From Drosophila persimilis (Eukaryota; Arthropoda; Insecta; Diptera; Drosophilidae), in the NCBI RefSeq assembly GCF_003286085.1, contig NW_020825294.1, positions 682,001 to 746,000 on the forward strand: a DNA stretch of 64,000 bases. Reading direction: 5' to 3'. Under the pieces are notes generated by a model. That model saw only the letters and a program-made list of their open reading frames with translations, was not told the DNA's origin and searched no databases. Each line of letters begins with the position of its first letter. Positions within the stretch are counted from its first letter, which is position 1. Positions 1 to 13,338 of this stretch are shown here, one piece after another. The translations under genes were made by a program, and so were the position numbers.

Positions 1-2521
1 TTTTATTCGTGACAGGGCGTTGATGTCAGGGGTTGACGATGGTCGGTGGTGGGCGTGTTCGGAAACTGGCACAAAACTTTTCCTCCCCCCCTCCCCGACC
101 CTCTAACGCTCTCTGGGAAAAAGTTCGTGGACAACATTTTTGTGCCAATTTCGTTGTAAAAATATTGTTGTAACCATGATGAAGTTTTCAATTGCTTTTT
201 CCACCAATATACGAACATCTCCTCTCCGCTTGGTTTTTCCATTCCATTCCATTCCCCATTCCCCCTTTCGATAGCCACTCCAACCACATTCCAGTGCTTC
301 AATACGGGCGGAAGGAATCTATTTTTGTTCGATTTAAAAGTGCATGTGAAATAAATTTCTATTGCCGACAGTGTCACCCATTGATCCGTAAAAACTTTTC
401 CAATAAAAAGAATTAAAAGCACGGACAAAACAAAACAAAAAACCGGAAAGGAAAAGAATAGAATAGAAAAACCCGCGAAGACCATTGGAGCTGCAGATGA
501 GGTGGAAACACGTATTAGCTGGCTTTTGTCGTTTAATTTGTTAAATGTTTTCATTGGGAATTAGAGCAGAGAAGGGCAGCACCGTCCCATCCAGCAGTAC
601 TTTGTGGCATCGGAATATCTGTGCCCCAAAATGTCATTTCCAATATTCCTTTTCGATAGCCCCTGTCTGTATTTTCAGCTACATATTTTTTGGACTCAAC
701 TGGCCCCATTTTGTGGCGGCATTTCGCTGCTTTGAATATTAAAATGCCTTCCGTCCAGATGCTAGCGACCCCCATGGGGCCCACCATTGTGATGGCCTGC
801 CGTGCCCTAGACCTTTGTGGCACTTGAAAATATGGCTTAAATGTCTTACCAATTCGCACACGCCTCAGAAAACAATGCGAAGAATAGTAATAAATAATTT
901 ATAAGTGCGCATTTGCCACATTAATCACGAGCCAACGCTGCGCTGCCTGCCTGCCTCCCGGGCAGCAGCAACACAACGTCGAACGGAGGGAAAAAAAAGA
1001 GGAGAGTGGCCAACAACGAACGGGGCCAAATCCCTTGGCAGCAAAGTTTTCCCGCTCCAAAGCCGACGCATATTAATTTCGGCACACTCAACCCCGTGGA
1101 TGTGGATCCCGCCACCTCCTGGCCCGTGGCCCCTGGCCCCTGGCTTGGCCGGGCCGGGCACAGCCAAGCGTACAAATTGCCATCACTTGCGTTCAATTTT
1201 AGACTTTTCCAAGCAAATGCACAAACGCGATTAAAACGCTGACGAATGGCACGGGAGGTGTGGGGGGGCGATGGGGACAAGGGATTGTGCTGTCGGAAAC
1301 AAGGGGCAAGGCAAAAGGCGAGAGGCCAGAGTCGAGGCATGGGGTCAGATGTTGGCGCCGACGAAAAATGTCAAGGACTCGACAGACCGTGCGGACCCTG
1401 AGCCCTGAACCGGGAACAACATTGAAAAACGGGCAGCTACGATGAGGCGCAGGATCAGCACGGGCAACGGCATCCGCAGCAGATTCAGGGAACAAGCTGC
1501 ATTTGCATATCACGCAAACCGCTCCAATTTCGCACCACATTGGCTGTCGAATTTTGGTTCGGCAGGTTAAGGCCTCCTATCCGAACATCCTGCCAACCAG
1601 CCATCCCTGTGCCTTGGCTCTGTTTCGGTACGTGCGGTATGTGTGGGTGGTGTGGGTGGCAACTTGACCTTTTCCATTATAAGCGGTTGCCGAAAAGAAG
1701 AGTTGAAGAGCTGCGTTAAATATTCATGTTTAATCGGGAATTTATAATTAGCAAGGATATTTCCATACATGAATACACAAGTAGTAAATATCTATGCATG
1801 AAAATGATGGCAATGAAATGTAAAGATATTTAAGCCAGTATATTGATGGAGGACTTTCGGACACTGCAAAGGGGACAGAATTTACATAAAATGAATCATG
1901 ATTGAGACCCTTTCAAGCTTTCAAGGTACTTTTGGTCTCATCAAAGGTATAAATATAACCCCCTCTGGTTCCCGAATGAGAACTAAAACTACTATAGCAT
2001 TCCCTTAAAACACCCTCAATGCAATCCGTTTCAACCGTTGCAATAGCGAAAAGAGAACAGCGGGAACAGGCCCGGAAGAATATGTTTTTGCAAAATGCGA
2101 GCAGCAACGGTTAACATATGGGGCGCTGGGCTCCCCTAGCCTGGGCGTGGCACGATTGGAATATAAAATGAATATCAATGAACAGCAGGAACGAGCAGCC
2201 AAAAAAAACTCACCCACGTGCGCACGCAACAATAAAACAGCAGCTCTGCTCTCCACACGAGAGAAATAATAAAACACACTAAAAACAGAAACAGAAAGCC
2301 GGAACAACACCACAACAGAACTGGGTCACGGCGCCAGATACTCGTATCGTGGGGTGAACAGCAACAGCCCCATCAACAGTCACACGGCCCACCCACCCAT
2401 ACGTGCCGTGCCACAGTGCTCATGTATGACTCATGCCACCGATGGGGGCCGGGCCTAGCTGTTTTATGCCGAAGATCTTCCACCGGTAACAAAACTTTAT
2501 TTGGGGGCACTTTGAGCACCG

Positions 2522-2593
2522 TCCTCGATAGTATAGTGGTCAGTATCCCCGCCTGTCACGCGGGAGACCGGGGTTCAATTCCCCGTCGGGGAG
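2522..2593 (+). tRNA. tRNA-Asp-GTC: tRNA-Asp (GTC), copy 1
   Basis: A 72-nt cloverleaf. The acceptor stem TCCTCGA pairs with TCGGGGA and is followed by discriminator G. The anticodon is GTC at 2555-2557 in the loop CTGTCAC. The D-arm carries the A box and the T-arm sequence GGTTCAATTCC is the B box, so both internal Pol III promoter elements are intact. No intron and no encoded CCA. Base 20 in the D-loop is C, as in copies 2 and 3. It lies in a Sema1a intron in the sense orientation. Downstream T runs at 2608-2614 and 2616-2622 should end transcription. Confidence 0.97.
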
Positions 2594-2607
2594 ATGGAAA
2601 ATTCCAA

Positions 2608-2622
2608 TTTTTTTCTTTTTTA
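2608..2622 (+). terminator. Pol III T-run terminator of tRNA-Asp copy 1
   Basis: Two runs of seven T separated by one C begin 14 bases after the mature 3' end. This is the usual distance and form for a Pol III terminator. Confidence 0.8.
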
Positions 2623-3264
2623 TTTGAAAGAACTTGGTTTTAGATCTAGAAGCATCCAGGGAAACCGTTCGGCGCTTTTCTAACATGTTTGTAGAGGTTT
2701 CCAGCCCCGTCAACAAATTCCTGAAATAAAAGCCAGTGGTGCAGAGTCACATAGATCCACCTACATTCATTTGCTATTGTTTGCTATTTGTACTTTGTAT
2801 CAAATCATTGCTTTACCCGGCAGCGACCTCTTCTGCTCTTTCATCTCCCCATCTAGAGCATTTTGCTGTTCTTTCGCTCTCTATATCTTCATATATCGCT
2901 CGTACTCGGCTTAGCAGCAACCAGAGCTGTTCTAACGCTCTTCTTCTATCGCTTTCTTTAGTGCACTCGCTTGCATTAAGGTACAGGCACTCAAGTCCGC
3001 CTCGAGCTTATCTTCGTACCCATCAGAACCATTGTTCGTTCGTCGTCCACACACATACCAAAATACATACAAAAAACATATATACTTTCGCTTTCGTCTA
3101 ACAATGTATTGCAATATTTGTACATATGCATACATCGGTCTACACATAAAAATAGATTGTTTAATGGGTAGCGAAAAATATCATTATCATTGAACTACAC
3201 ATTTTACACAGTATTTTAATTCACATTCTTAGTAGAAACCCACAAAAAAGAAGAAAAATAGAAG

Positions 3265-3271
3265 AAAAAAA
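3265..3271 (-). terminator. Pol III T-run terminator of tRNA-Asp copy 2
   Basis: A run of seven A on the plus strand (T on the transcribed minus strand) lies 13 bases beyond the 3' end of the minus-strand tRNA. Confidence 0.7.
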
Positions 3272-3284
3272 GAATTGTACATCT

Positions 3285-3356
3285 CTCCCCGACGGGGAAT
3301 TGAACCCCGGTCTCCCGCGTGACAGGCGGGGATACTGACCACTATACTATCGAGGA
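3285..3356 (-). tRNA. tRNA-Asp-GTC: tRNA-Asp (GTC), copy 2
   Basis: On the minus strand, the same 72-nt tRNA-Asp as copy 1, with complete acceptor, D, anticodon (GTC) and T arms. It lies about 0.7 kb from copy 1 in inverted orientation, so the two could form a long hairpin. Its 3' flank shares a block (3219-3239) with copy 5 at exactly the same spacing, which marks the two as products of one duplication. It is antisense to the Sema1a pre-mRNA. Confidence 0.97.
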
Positions 3357-3895
3357 TGTTGAGAGTCGCTTGTCAGATTTATGTTTTGCTTTAAAGATAG
3401 CCCTAGCTCTTAGACCCAAATAGATCGTAAAGCCATTTAAGAATGTTGGAACATTTCTAATAGCATATTTAATCCAGTAATTAAGGGTCATTTTTCCGCA
3501 ACATTTGGGGTTTGGGTGTGGCTTCCGTTGTTGGCTTGGATGGTTTTGACCCTGCCGGAGAGCTCGTTAGAAAATAAAGGAGGGCTAATTTATTTTAGCC
3601 AACTTAAATTGGCTTAGGCGAATGACCAAAAGAAAACAAATGGCGCGTTATCTCGAAACCGAAGCCAGCGCCCAAGGATGGCATGGGAATAGGGCCAAAG
3701 GACACAGAATGCGGGTGCAATGCAAAATGAGAACAACACCAGCAACAAGAGCAGCAACAAGAGCAACAGCAGCTACAGCAACAGCGACAGGGACAGAGAC
3801 AGGGACAACTGTCAGTTTCATTAAAAACAATGAAATCTGCTAAGAGCCAAAAGTTTAAATGAGCGTCTAACAACTGCGAAGGATGAAAGGACCCT

Positions 3896-3958
3896 CTCAC
3901 ACTCTCGCACTCGCACTCACACTCACACTCTCACACTCACCCTCGCTCACAAAGGGGC
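3896..3958. repeat. CACT/CTCACA-rich simple repeat
   Basis: An irregular tandem array of CACACT, CTCGCA and CTCACA units. Intronic, no function inferred. Confidence 0.7.
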
Positions 3959-6900
3959 ACTCGAAAAACTCGGCGAAAAAAGCAGCAGCCAAAAGCGTCT
4001 GCAGTAAAATATGTACTCGAAAACAAAGTCCAAACAATAAACCAAATGGCGGAAAAACAAAGAAGAAATGCTTGCAAAAAAAGGACCAAACAAGCACAGC
4101 TTGTGACCCTTTTACGGACAATGCACGGACTCTTCTCGTATTTCCCTTTTCTGCTTCTACTTTTCAAAAATGTTGGCACAAAAAAATGTGAGAAGAAAAA
4201 AAGCATTAACAAGAAACAATTAGCTGCTAGAAACGAGGACAGCAGGCGAACAGCACGGAACAGGACAGAACCCTTTCATTAGTCGCTTTCCATCCGGCAG
4301 GACCTTGAAGAGGTTAAACTTAGACCCTACTACCGAACGAATAGATCAAGTTTGATCCATAAGGCGATCCGATGGCAGGAGTATCTTATTTTTGGGAAGC
4401 AGTCTCTCAACTTACAACCTTTTGGCTGTGTTTGCTTTTCATTAGACTGATTCAGCTGTTCGTCAAGTGGAAGCATTCATTATTTAAGGGCTGCTTGTTT
4501 CAGCCCTTAAACCTGCCCCTCGTTGGGGATAAATCAGAGGCGCTCCGCTCAAATGTGCAGCACTTTAAGGGGGGCCAAAGTTGCGCCCTTGCCTTTTCCA
4601 CATGAAAACAGGCAACCCATAATTCCCCCAGCCGCCTCTGTGGCATGCACCAAATTTGTAGCATACATTGCGGCGCGGATGGCCCACTAAATTAATGTCT
4701 GAGCAATGTTGGCGCCAAACCCCAAGCCTGTCGACGACGCACACATCGCACCCATCGCACACATCACAGAATATTACATAGTACGTACGCAGACAGTTTT
4801 CATAAATTATGAATTATGTTCTTTGATAGTTTTCCTTGTGGCTTCCTCGCCCCAACTTAATCGATATATTGAGCTCTCAGCTTTCCATTTTGATTGTTGG
4901 CCTTTCCTTGGGAAAGTTTTGAACTAAAGGGGAAATTTCATGAGTTGGGGATGCATAAAGATTTCCAAGAAAATAATTGAGTAGGATGGGGTAGATATAT
5001 GGGGTTATGTTGATCTTTTTAGATAGTTTTATTGAGTGCTCTTGAACGAGCTAGAAGGAGTTATATCTCATCTCTATGCCTTTTATATCATTCTCTTTCT
5101 TACTATCATTCCAACATCATGCTTTTGCCTGAAAAATTGACCCAAATTGAAGAGCAGTCGACAGGTGAAAACAGCATGAATAGTTTTAGCTTCCACATTC
5201 AATTGTCTCTTTGTTTTCCTCCACACACACGATATTATCCTTACACTCGTTGAGGTGTAGCCCCATCCTTATTGGACAGAGGCTTGTTGTGCTCGTGCTC
5301 GTATTCGTTTTCTTTCTGCATTGCCAATTAGACAGCAAACACATTTGAAATCCCTTTTAGCTGCATAAATCCCAAGCACAGCTCGAGCACGAGTATCTGT
5401 GTGAGGAGTGCTAGTCATAGTCCTCTGTGTGTGCTTGTGTATGTGCTTCCTTTTTTGGGACTTGTCCAAACGTAACATAATTCATAAGACACACACACAC
5501 ACACACTCAGATAGAGAGAAAACAGGATAACGACATTTGAGTGATGTTAGTGTGCCACACAGAGAGCGATGGTTGGAGAGAGGGGGCACAGCAACAACAA
5601 GAGATGGCAGAGAGAATGCGCCGAGGAGGGGCTCGGGGAGACACAGAGCATGTGTGAGATGGTCTGTGATACATCGAGGGAAAGAGGTCCTTGAGTTTGG
5701 TGTTAAAAATGAGAGCCAAAACCAACAGACATGATGCATATAACCCGAGATGATGCTGCCTAAACATATAAATTACAGGCAAACTGCCATAAACACGCAC
5801 CCATCCTCCCATATGGCCAGCATCCCCGAACCCTGCCCCCATCCACCAACCCCCATTAACATCCTGTTGAAACAGGGGACAGGTTTCTTGAGCGTTTCCA
5901 GGGTGTTACTTCCTTCCTGAAGGCAGACTGCCTGGCTGCCAGGAAGGAGATGAAATGGATGGGAAGTCCTACTAATCCGGCATCCCCTTGCAGCTTACAC
6001 GCCCCTAATCTAGATCCGGATCCGTGCTGCTGCCATCGGCATATGTAAATCTTTTTCCAACCGACTGCTTAGAGGAAGAGAGAGTGTTACCATTAATAAC
6101 AGATAATTACGCCACGAGTCGGTCCCAGTGCCAGTGCCAGCCCCAGACTTAAGACTCGATTTTAGCCAGAATTGGATGCTCTCAGATAGTGGTTCTTTGA
6201 ATGCATCGAATCCAGTCGGATTCCCAGTCGGCCACTTGTCTTGGAAAGCCAAGGCTCTCGCAGCCATTTGGCCCAACTTTGTTCCCCAAATCCCAAAAAG
6301 AGGGCCATTGGCAAGCTGCCTCTTGGCCAAGACCATTACTTGAATATCCATTTGGGGGCAAACACAAGAAAGACATTAACTTTTAATTTGATCATTTCTA
6401 AGCGCAGTGCCAGATTCACACAGATGCAGATACGGATACACAGATGCAGAGATGCAAATACGCCTGGGGGAAAGTCAAACTCATTTGGCCCCTTGGAGTG
6501 GTGCTTGCCGATTGGAGAGGGGAAAGTGGAGACTGGAGACTGGAGTGGAGTGGAGTGGAGCGAGCCAACAGCTGATAATTGTGGTGCGCCAATAAAAACC
6601 AAATTAAGCTAATTGCAAAATTTGCAAAATCCCAAAGCCAACGACGAGAATGAGAACGAGAACGAGAACAAGAACAATCAAAAGCATCTGAAGGAAGATG
6701 CCCAGAAAATGGTACAATAAAACCGAAAAGAATAATGAAAGTGGAGCAAACGAAATGTGAATCTGCTTCTTGGCTTCCTACTCCTGCTCCTCCAGCGTCT
6801 TGGGGGAGGACACATGTTGCCAAAACTTTTCCTTCGATTTCCCTCCACACAGAGTTTGCTCTTTGCCTCTGTCGGTTGTGGGCTGCATTTCTATCAGAGT

Positions 6901-7976
6901 AGAGTACAAGTGAAATGTAATTACAGCCAAAAATTGATAACACACACACAAAAATGGCCAAGAAAATGTGCACAAATGTGTCGACTACTATGAGAGCGTT
7001 GGGCCCTCTGCCAGCGAATGTAATTAAAGACTTGACTTGACTCTACACTCCGTTCGGGCTGGGGTGGGCTGCTCCCATCCCATGAACTAGGAATTTGTGA
7101 CTCAAGATGGGATCCTCCTGCCATCGAACTAGGTCAGCCACATGGCTGTAATTATACTAATTAATAGGCCAAAAAGTCAACTTCAAAATCTCCATATCCT
7201 GCTATCTCTCTTCAGTACCCTCTCTCAGTCAATTTCAAGGATAAACCTTGTGAAAACTACTTGGGAATGCAAAATCTTAAGGCAACAAATTATGTGGAAT
7301 AATTGGAAAAAAAGGGACAACTGCAGCGACTGCAGATGGCTCTTCCTTTACTCCTAGATGGGACGATCACTTTATAATACTTGGATTTGAAAAAGAATTG
7401 TGCGACCTTTCACAGGATTTCTAATACGTGTCCATAGCGTGGATATGCCTGAAGGGCATAAGGGCCCTAATCATTAAAACTGTCCAAAGAATGTCAAAGC
7501 TACGAACTAATTAGTAAATATAAATTATAACAGATCTAGAAGCTGTATGAAGCTATGCAATTGATCCGCTAATATCCCTGCAATAAACCATAAAATGCTA
7601 TCCCATTCCACATTCTTAATATATCCACTCATAAATTTGTAAACCTCAGAAATTCCTTGGCAATTTCGAAGCAAATAGAGCAATTTAGTCGTGTGCAACT
7701 CATTTGATGGGTTGCACCCCTCAGTCGTTGCACAGGAATAGCTTTATGGGAATTATAATGGCTAATGTATGAATCGTTGCATATGCATGTTTGAGTATAC
7801 AACCAGCTTATGTGTAATTATTCCAAAGCGAGCTATTGAAATGAGGGCTCGACACACCCAGCCCCATGGATGGGGCTGCCTGGGAGCCATGGCACTGCCT
7901 CGCAAAACAATGGGCCTCTGTTGGCCCTGAAAGTGGGGGAGTAAAAAAAAAACGTAAATTATAAATATGTTCATGG

Positions 7977-8003
7977 GTGTGTGTGTGTGTGTGTGTGTGT
8001 GTG
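7977..8003. repeat. (GT)n microsatellite
   Basis: About 13 uninterrupted GT units inside the Sema1a intron. Confidence 0.9.
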
Positions 8004-10464
8004 GATATCAAATATTTAAAACGCAACGTTCCGAGCAAAAGCGGACATGAGCGGCATGTAATAAAGTTACGCCTTCCTGCCTGATCCGCTCACCAGTCGC
8101 TTTGGGTAACGGCCTGTGCGCCGTCTGTCCCTTCCGTCTGTCGTCCGGCGTCCTGTCATTGAAAATGAGTGTAATTTATGTATTAGCGTGTGTGTTTGTG
8201 TGTGTGTCTGCCGCATAATAAAACATGCAAAAATATGCAAATTGCCGCAGTCAACGCGATGAACTTTCATTACGCCTTGTTCTCGTCATTCTAAAGAGCG
8301 TTTTCCGCTCTTTTCCGTTCCGTTCCGTCCCGTTCCATTCTGTACGCTGTTATGAAAATCGATTATGAGTAAGTCACTTAAAGAGTTTATCGAACTTTAT
8401 GCCACACTGAGAGAGGACTAAAGCGATTGCAGCGTGGCCTAAGAAAGCCTTCTGAGAAGTGCATTGAGAGGCTCCAGCAGAAGGATAAGGGTACGGGTTC
8501 GAAAGAAGCATGAAGCATAGAGTAAATGTAGAAGAAGAAGAATAAGGAGATATGGATGGTGGGTGCATAATTTGTGCACGCTAGATTGTCATTTAAAATG
8601 AGTTAAGTCCCCGGCAATTGCTGCAATGCGGAAAACTTTCCCTGTTCGGGGTCTCCAAGAGACCTGTGTGTCCCGTGTCCTATCTGCCCCGATGCGCGCC
8701 TGTTCGTTGGACGTTGGGTTGTTGGGTAGTCGGGTGGGTCGTCAGGTAGCTGGCGTTATAATGAGCAAACAGTAAAAGCAAACGTCGCTGGCACGAAACA
8801 ATGACGACGAAGAGACACAGACACAGGCACAGAAACAGAAACAGACACAGTTACAGAGCAGAAGATAGAGCAAGAGTGCGCTGGGCAAAAAGAAAGAGTG
8901 CGAGAAGGACCCCAGAAAAAGACACACACAAACAAAAACCAATTAGATGCAACGTGGCACAGAGGCGCTGCCACACAGCGAAGGCCAAAGGTGGCAGCCA
9001 CTTTTCGTGTCCTGTCGATGTTGTGACAAGCGACGGACGGGTTGACTGATACTGCTACTGCTCCTGGCTGGCTATGGCTATGTGTATCTATATCTGTTTC
9101 TGTATCTGTATCTGTATCTGAGCAAGTGGACAGTGGGGATAGTGGCGAGGGGGTTCGTCCATTGTGCAGCTTGTTAGCCAAGGCAAAAAAAAAGAATACC
9201 CTAAAATAAAGCTATAACAATGACAACTTTTGGTCTCTATGCTAATTGCATTCTCTGTGTTAATCACCTGCCATTCAGCAGCGGTTTTCACACAGCTTCG
9301 GGGGTAGATTCACATCTTTAAAAGTGAAAAAAGGGAATAGTTTGCACAGATACTTAGATTACGCGACAGCTGTTGAAGCAGATCAGGAAAAGGTTTACTT
9401 TGCGCTAACAGCACAGTGCTGTTCTAAGGTTAGAGAAAGGCACTATGTACATATGCATCTTTAAAGTTGAAATATGCGTAGCTATATACATTTTTAGGGG
9501 TTTCTTTGCAGCTTTTTTAAGGCATATCTATACGGTTGCAAAGATTTTGTATTTCCTATGTAAACTTCTAAGAAAATGTGTTATTATAAAATGAAATGAG
9601 GAATAATAGACGACACGACCCCTACGAACTGGTTTCGGTCGTGCGCCAACCCCCGACTCACTCGCTTGGCTCGCATGCGCCGATATGGACGACGATTTTG
9701 AATAATAGAGAGTTAACTTTAAGATGCACGATGTTGTTTTGCTAGGATATGCAATCTTCACTTTTGAATGAGTGGAATACTTAAATCTAGGAAAAACGTT
9801 ACAATTTTCTCAAGAAAATCGGCAACAACAATATTTTCCACTTTCTTCTAAAAAATATATTAAAAATACAGTACTCAAAATTTAAGATTTTGATTTAACT
9901 CTCCGAAAAAGCTGCTCTCACCTATTACCATTCCCCTAACTTTGAAAATTGTTTTTATTGGCCGTTACCATCACCTGTCCCCTGTCTGTGCCACACCCCT
10001 AAATGGGGCCTGTTCGTCGCCCCCTTAAAGCCTCTTTCGCTTGTCGAGTGCCTCGCAGCGGATTCTTGGGGGGTTTCCGGACACGAGCCGATTTTACTTT
10101 TCACTCACCGCGTGACTTTTACAGCCTCTTAATTTAAGCACTCGCCTGCAGCAGTAGCTCCAAGGGGTTGGGGTGTAATAGCGCCTGGGGGGGAAAGGAG
10201 GTGGGTGGCGTGGCCCAAAATTAATTTGTTGCAGACTCGCGCTTTTAATGTGGCTTTTTGTTGATTTAATGTTCTTGTTTCCCTCCATTCCTCCCTCCAC
10301 GCGCTCTTGTCACGTAATTTGCGTTTTCTATTCGATTTTTTTTTGTGATGGGGGGCTGCCACGCCCACCAGCCTGATGACGAAATTCTATGGTAAATACG
10401 GCACCCCTTCCAGAGATGTAGATATTTTTCATGTTTCAAAAATATATTTAAGCAGAAATATTAT

Positions 10465-11860
10465 TGGACTCGCAGCTACGGCCGCGACTCTACATTTATA
10501 CCCAACAGTCAGTCGGTGTGGCTGCCCTCCGCCAGGGTACGTACACTGCACGACGCAGAGTGTGTGAGAGGGAGACAGAAAATGAGTTGGCCTCGTGGCC
10601 AGGCTACTTAGACACTGAAAATTCATTTGTTCCTTCTGGCGGAAGAGGACGTGGAACAATCTAGCTCTTACAGTCTCTGAGAACTAGGCGTCAAACAAGA
10701 CGATATCAAAACGAGGGGGAACGTTGTGAGTTGCTGCGGACACCGCAACTCTACAGTTATACCCGATACTAAGTCAGTATGGCTCTCCTCCGGCAGACGG
10801 CGCTAATATTAAACGACACGACAAAGAGTGCTTGCGAGAGAGACAGAAAATCAGTCTGAGCGTGACGTCGGGCGCTGCGTAGCCACAGCAAATTGATTTG
10901 TTCCTTATGGCTATAAAAATTATCTGATCTGATCCAGATTCAGTATTCTGATAGATATGGTCATTATCTATGATTCTGCGTTTTTAGTTTTCTCAAATTT
11001 GCAATATTGTGGATGCAACAAATTTTCGACCTTTGTTGGGAGGATGGGGGTGTGGCGAAATTTTGAGATATACGTTTTATAGTGAGATCTAACAGGAGTG
11101 CGGATACCAAATTTGGTTACTCTAGCCTTAATAGTCTCTGAGATTTGTGAATATCCCCAGATTTTCATCCTTTGCGGGGGCGGAAGGGGGTGTGGCGAAA
11201 TTTTGAAACAAACTCGTCTCGGTCCGATATATTAGGAGTGTGGATACCAAATTTGGTTGCTCTAGCTTTTATAGTCTCTGAGATCTAGGCGCTAATGTTT
11301 TACTCTAAGCAAAGCCGCCTATGCTACGTGTGTGTTAGAGAGAGACAGGGCGAGAAAAAATGAAATTGTTTTCTTGATGCTGGCTATAATAATAATACGA
11401 TCTGGTTCAGATTTTGCACTCTAGAAGATATAGTCATCTTCTACGATTGTGCGTTTTTAGTTTTCTCGTATCGTCGAAATTGTGGATGCCACAGATTTTC
11501 GCCCTTTGTGGGGGCGGAAGTGGGCGGGGCAAAGTTTTGAAATATTTTTGGAGTAGTGACATATCACAGAAGTCTGGATCCAAAACATCGTTGCTCTAGC
11601 TCTTATAGTCTTTGAGCATTAGGCGCTGAAGGGGACGGACAGACGGACAGACGGACGGACGGACAGACAGACAGGGCTCAATCGACTCGGCTATTGATGC
11701 TGATCAAGAATATATATACTTTATAGGGTCGGAAACGATTCCTTCTGGACGTTACACACATCCACTTTTACCACAAATCTAATATACCCCAATACTCATT
11801 TTGAGTATCGGGTATAAATATGTGTACCTTATGGGGTCGGAAACGCTTCCTTCGGGGATT
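10465..11860 (-). mobile_element. DINE-1/INE-1-type Helentron (ISY-like), non-autonomous
   Basis: Reverse-oriented DINE-1-like element. Its diagnostic end is intact: a GGACAGAC-type microsatellite (11636-11677), then a CTCGGCTATTGATGCTGATC core, a TATATATACTTTA block, the GGGTCGGAAACG motif, and a short perfect hairpin (11792-11808) before a GGGTATAAA end. Inside are several diverged copies of one module, visible from about 10470, 10735, 11190 and 11285. Each has a TATACCC..CAGTC..GGC segment, a GAGAGAGACAG stretch, and an AGCTCTTATAGTCTCTGAG end. A second partial copy of the GGGTCGGAAACG segment follows at about 11820-11855. No coding capacity was seen. The family is a rolling-circle-derived repeat abundant in obscura-group flies. 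The left boundary is uncertain. Confidence 0.75.
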
Positions 11861-11940
11861 CGATTAGATTAAGCATTAGATATGTAAGCTATAAATACTG
11901 CTCATGATATGATGACTGATTTGTCGTGCAGCGATCAACA

Positions 11941-12012
11941 TCCTCGATAGTATAGTGGTCAGTATCCCCGCCTGTCACGCGGGAGACCGGGGTTCAATTC
12001 CCCGTCGGGGAG
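11941..12012 (+). tRNA. tRNA-Asp-GTC: tRNA-Asp (GTC), copy 3
   Basis: Identical in sequence to copy 1: acceptor stem, GTC anticodon, D-loop C20 and B box are all intact. It begins about 80 bases after the Helentron repeat ends. A run of eight T at 12027-12034 is a clear Pol III terminator. Sense orientation in the Sema1a intron. Confidence 0.97.
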
Positions 12013-12026
12013 AGATGTCAAATTCC

Positions 12027-12034
12027 TTTTTTTT
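12027..12034 (+). terminator. Pol III T-run terminator of tRNA-Asp copy 3
   Basis: Eight T in a row, 14 bases after the mature tRNA end, followed by a second T run. Confidence 0.8.
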
Positions 12035-13338
12035 CTCTTTTTTTATATATCCAATATATACATATACATATAGCGCCAGAACACTCTCTTACTGATTATT
12101 CCAGAAGCACAAAAACCTGTACAACTTTCGCTATGTCTGAAAATCTCTCTGCGTGTGTGTGTTTGTGTGTGTCTGACAGGCACTCCTTCCGTCTCACAAT
12201 CACAATTTTGATAAATTAAAAAGATAACGCCATCTGCAGTTGGCTGTCTCTCGTGTTGCAGCCATAGAATAAATTATATGTAAATAAATGAAGTCCTTTT
12301 TGTACCAAACAAAGTTGAGATGACTCAGGCAACCCCCGGCCTACCCCTGATCGCCTATCTGCTGCATGCCCCGTCGGTCTGAGTCTGCTGCTGTATAGTA
12401 TCTTGGAAGATGCACGGATAATCTGTGGGGATCAGACCTCCCCGCATCCCCGCAGAGCAATCGATGATTGCATTGGAATCTACAGAGTCTGCCTTTGGTA
12501 ATGTAGGTATGGACGATGGACTGGGAGGGGAGTTGAGTTTTTGGAGGCCGTCGGCAAAGCCATTTCCGGCCAGACAATAAACGGGCTCTCGGCATTTCCG
12601 CTTGCCTGTTTTTCCATATTTCCTTCTTGTGTACATGTTATTGAAGCTCGACAATGGCAAAGCCATAGCCAGAGCCGGCGACAAGCCCAAGCCAAAGCCA
12701 AAGCCAATTCACGGTACAAACAAAAATCCAAAACAAAACAAAACCAAAAAAAAAGCATCCCAGAAAAAGAAAATCTCATTTATCTTCGCTGAGGGCCGCA
12801 GGGGCCCCGTCCGATGCCGATGCCGATGCCGAGGCTTGTCGAAAAGTTTTCCCTCGATGTTGTTGTCGTTTAGCTTAATGGAATTTGGCCAGGACCAACA
12901 GGGCGTATGTGTAATGATTTGTCCCAGACAATCAGCAATTGATGAAAATTGTATGAGACATATTTCTAATGTGTTTTCCTTTTCGCAATGAACCATCAAC
13001 AAAACAGCTGAACAACAGGGTATTCTAATGCTCTGCATAAATAATTTTATGGACAAAATTCCAAAGAAAATTGTATGTGTTTTGCAGCTAATAGAAGTTG
13101 ACACATATTTGAAATTTATTTGCAAATAAAGCCACTGAAAAGTTGATGCAAAATGGATGGATAAATGCTGGCCTTTACGTTGATTTTTTGATTGGTGTTG
13201 CTGTTGATTTAAGCTCTTTCTGAGAGAATATTCGTATTATTTATTAATAATGTATCTTTATTTCTATCTATTTTGCATGTGAAAATCTTGTGTGACTTTT
13301 ACTAATCAATCAATTCGAATCCTTCTTTTCATTTGCAG

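Larger units (their letters stand above)
1..13338 (+). other. Sema1a: Large Sema1a intron (3' part), no supported coding exon
   Basis: Everything left of the first recognised Sema1a exon is best read as one long intron, because that exon begins in the middle of the sema domain with a partial codon. The N-terminal exons (signal peptide and first third of the sema domain) must lie upstream of the window. I saw no stretch encoding them here. The open frames of 60-185 codons in this region lack splice context and protein-like composition. The intron holds three tRNA-Asp genes, one Helentron-type repeat and many simple repeats. Blocks around 1-1500 and 6100-6800 are richer in G+C and may be regulatory, but nothing specific can be supported. 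Confidence 0.7.

Noticed and set aside
905-1540. Overlapping open frames of 80-139 codons on both strands
   Set aside because: G+C-rich intronic sequence. No homology, start context or splice pattern, and the frames overlap in conflict.
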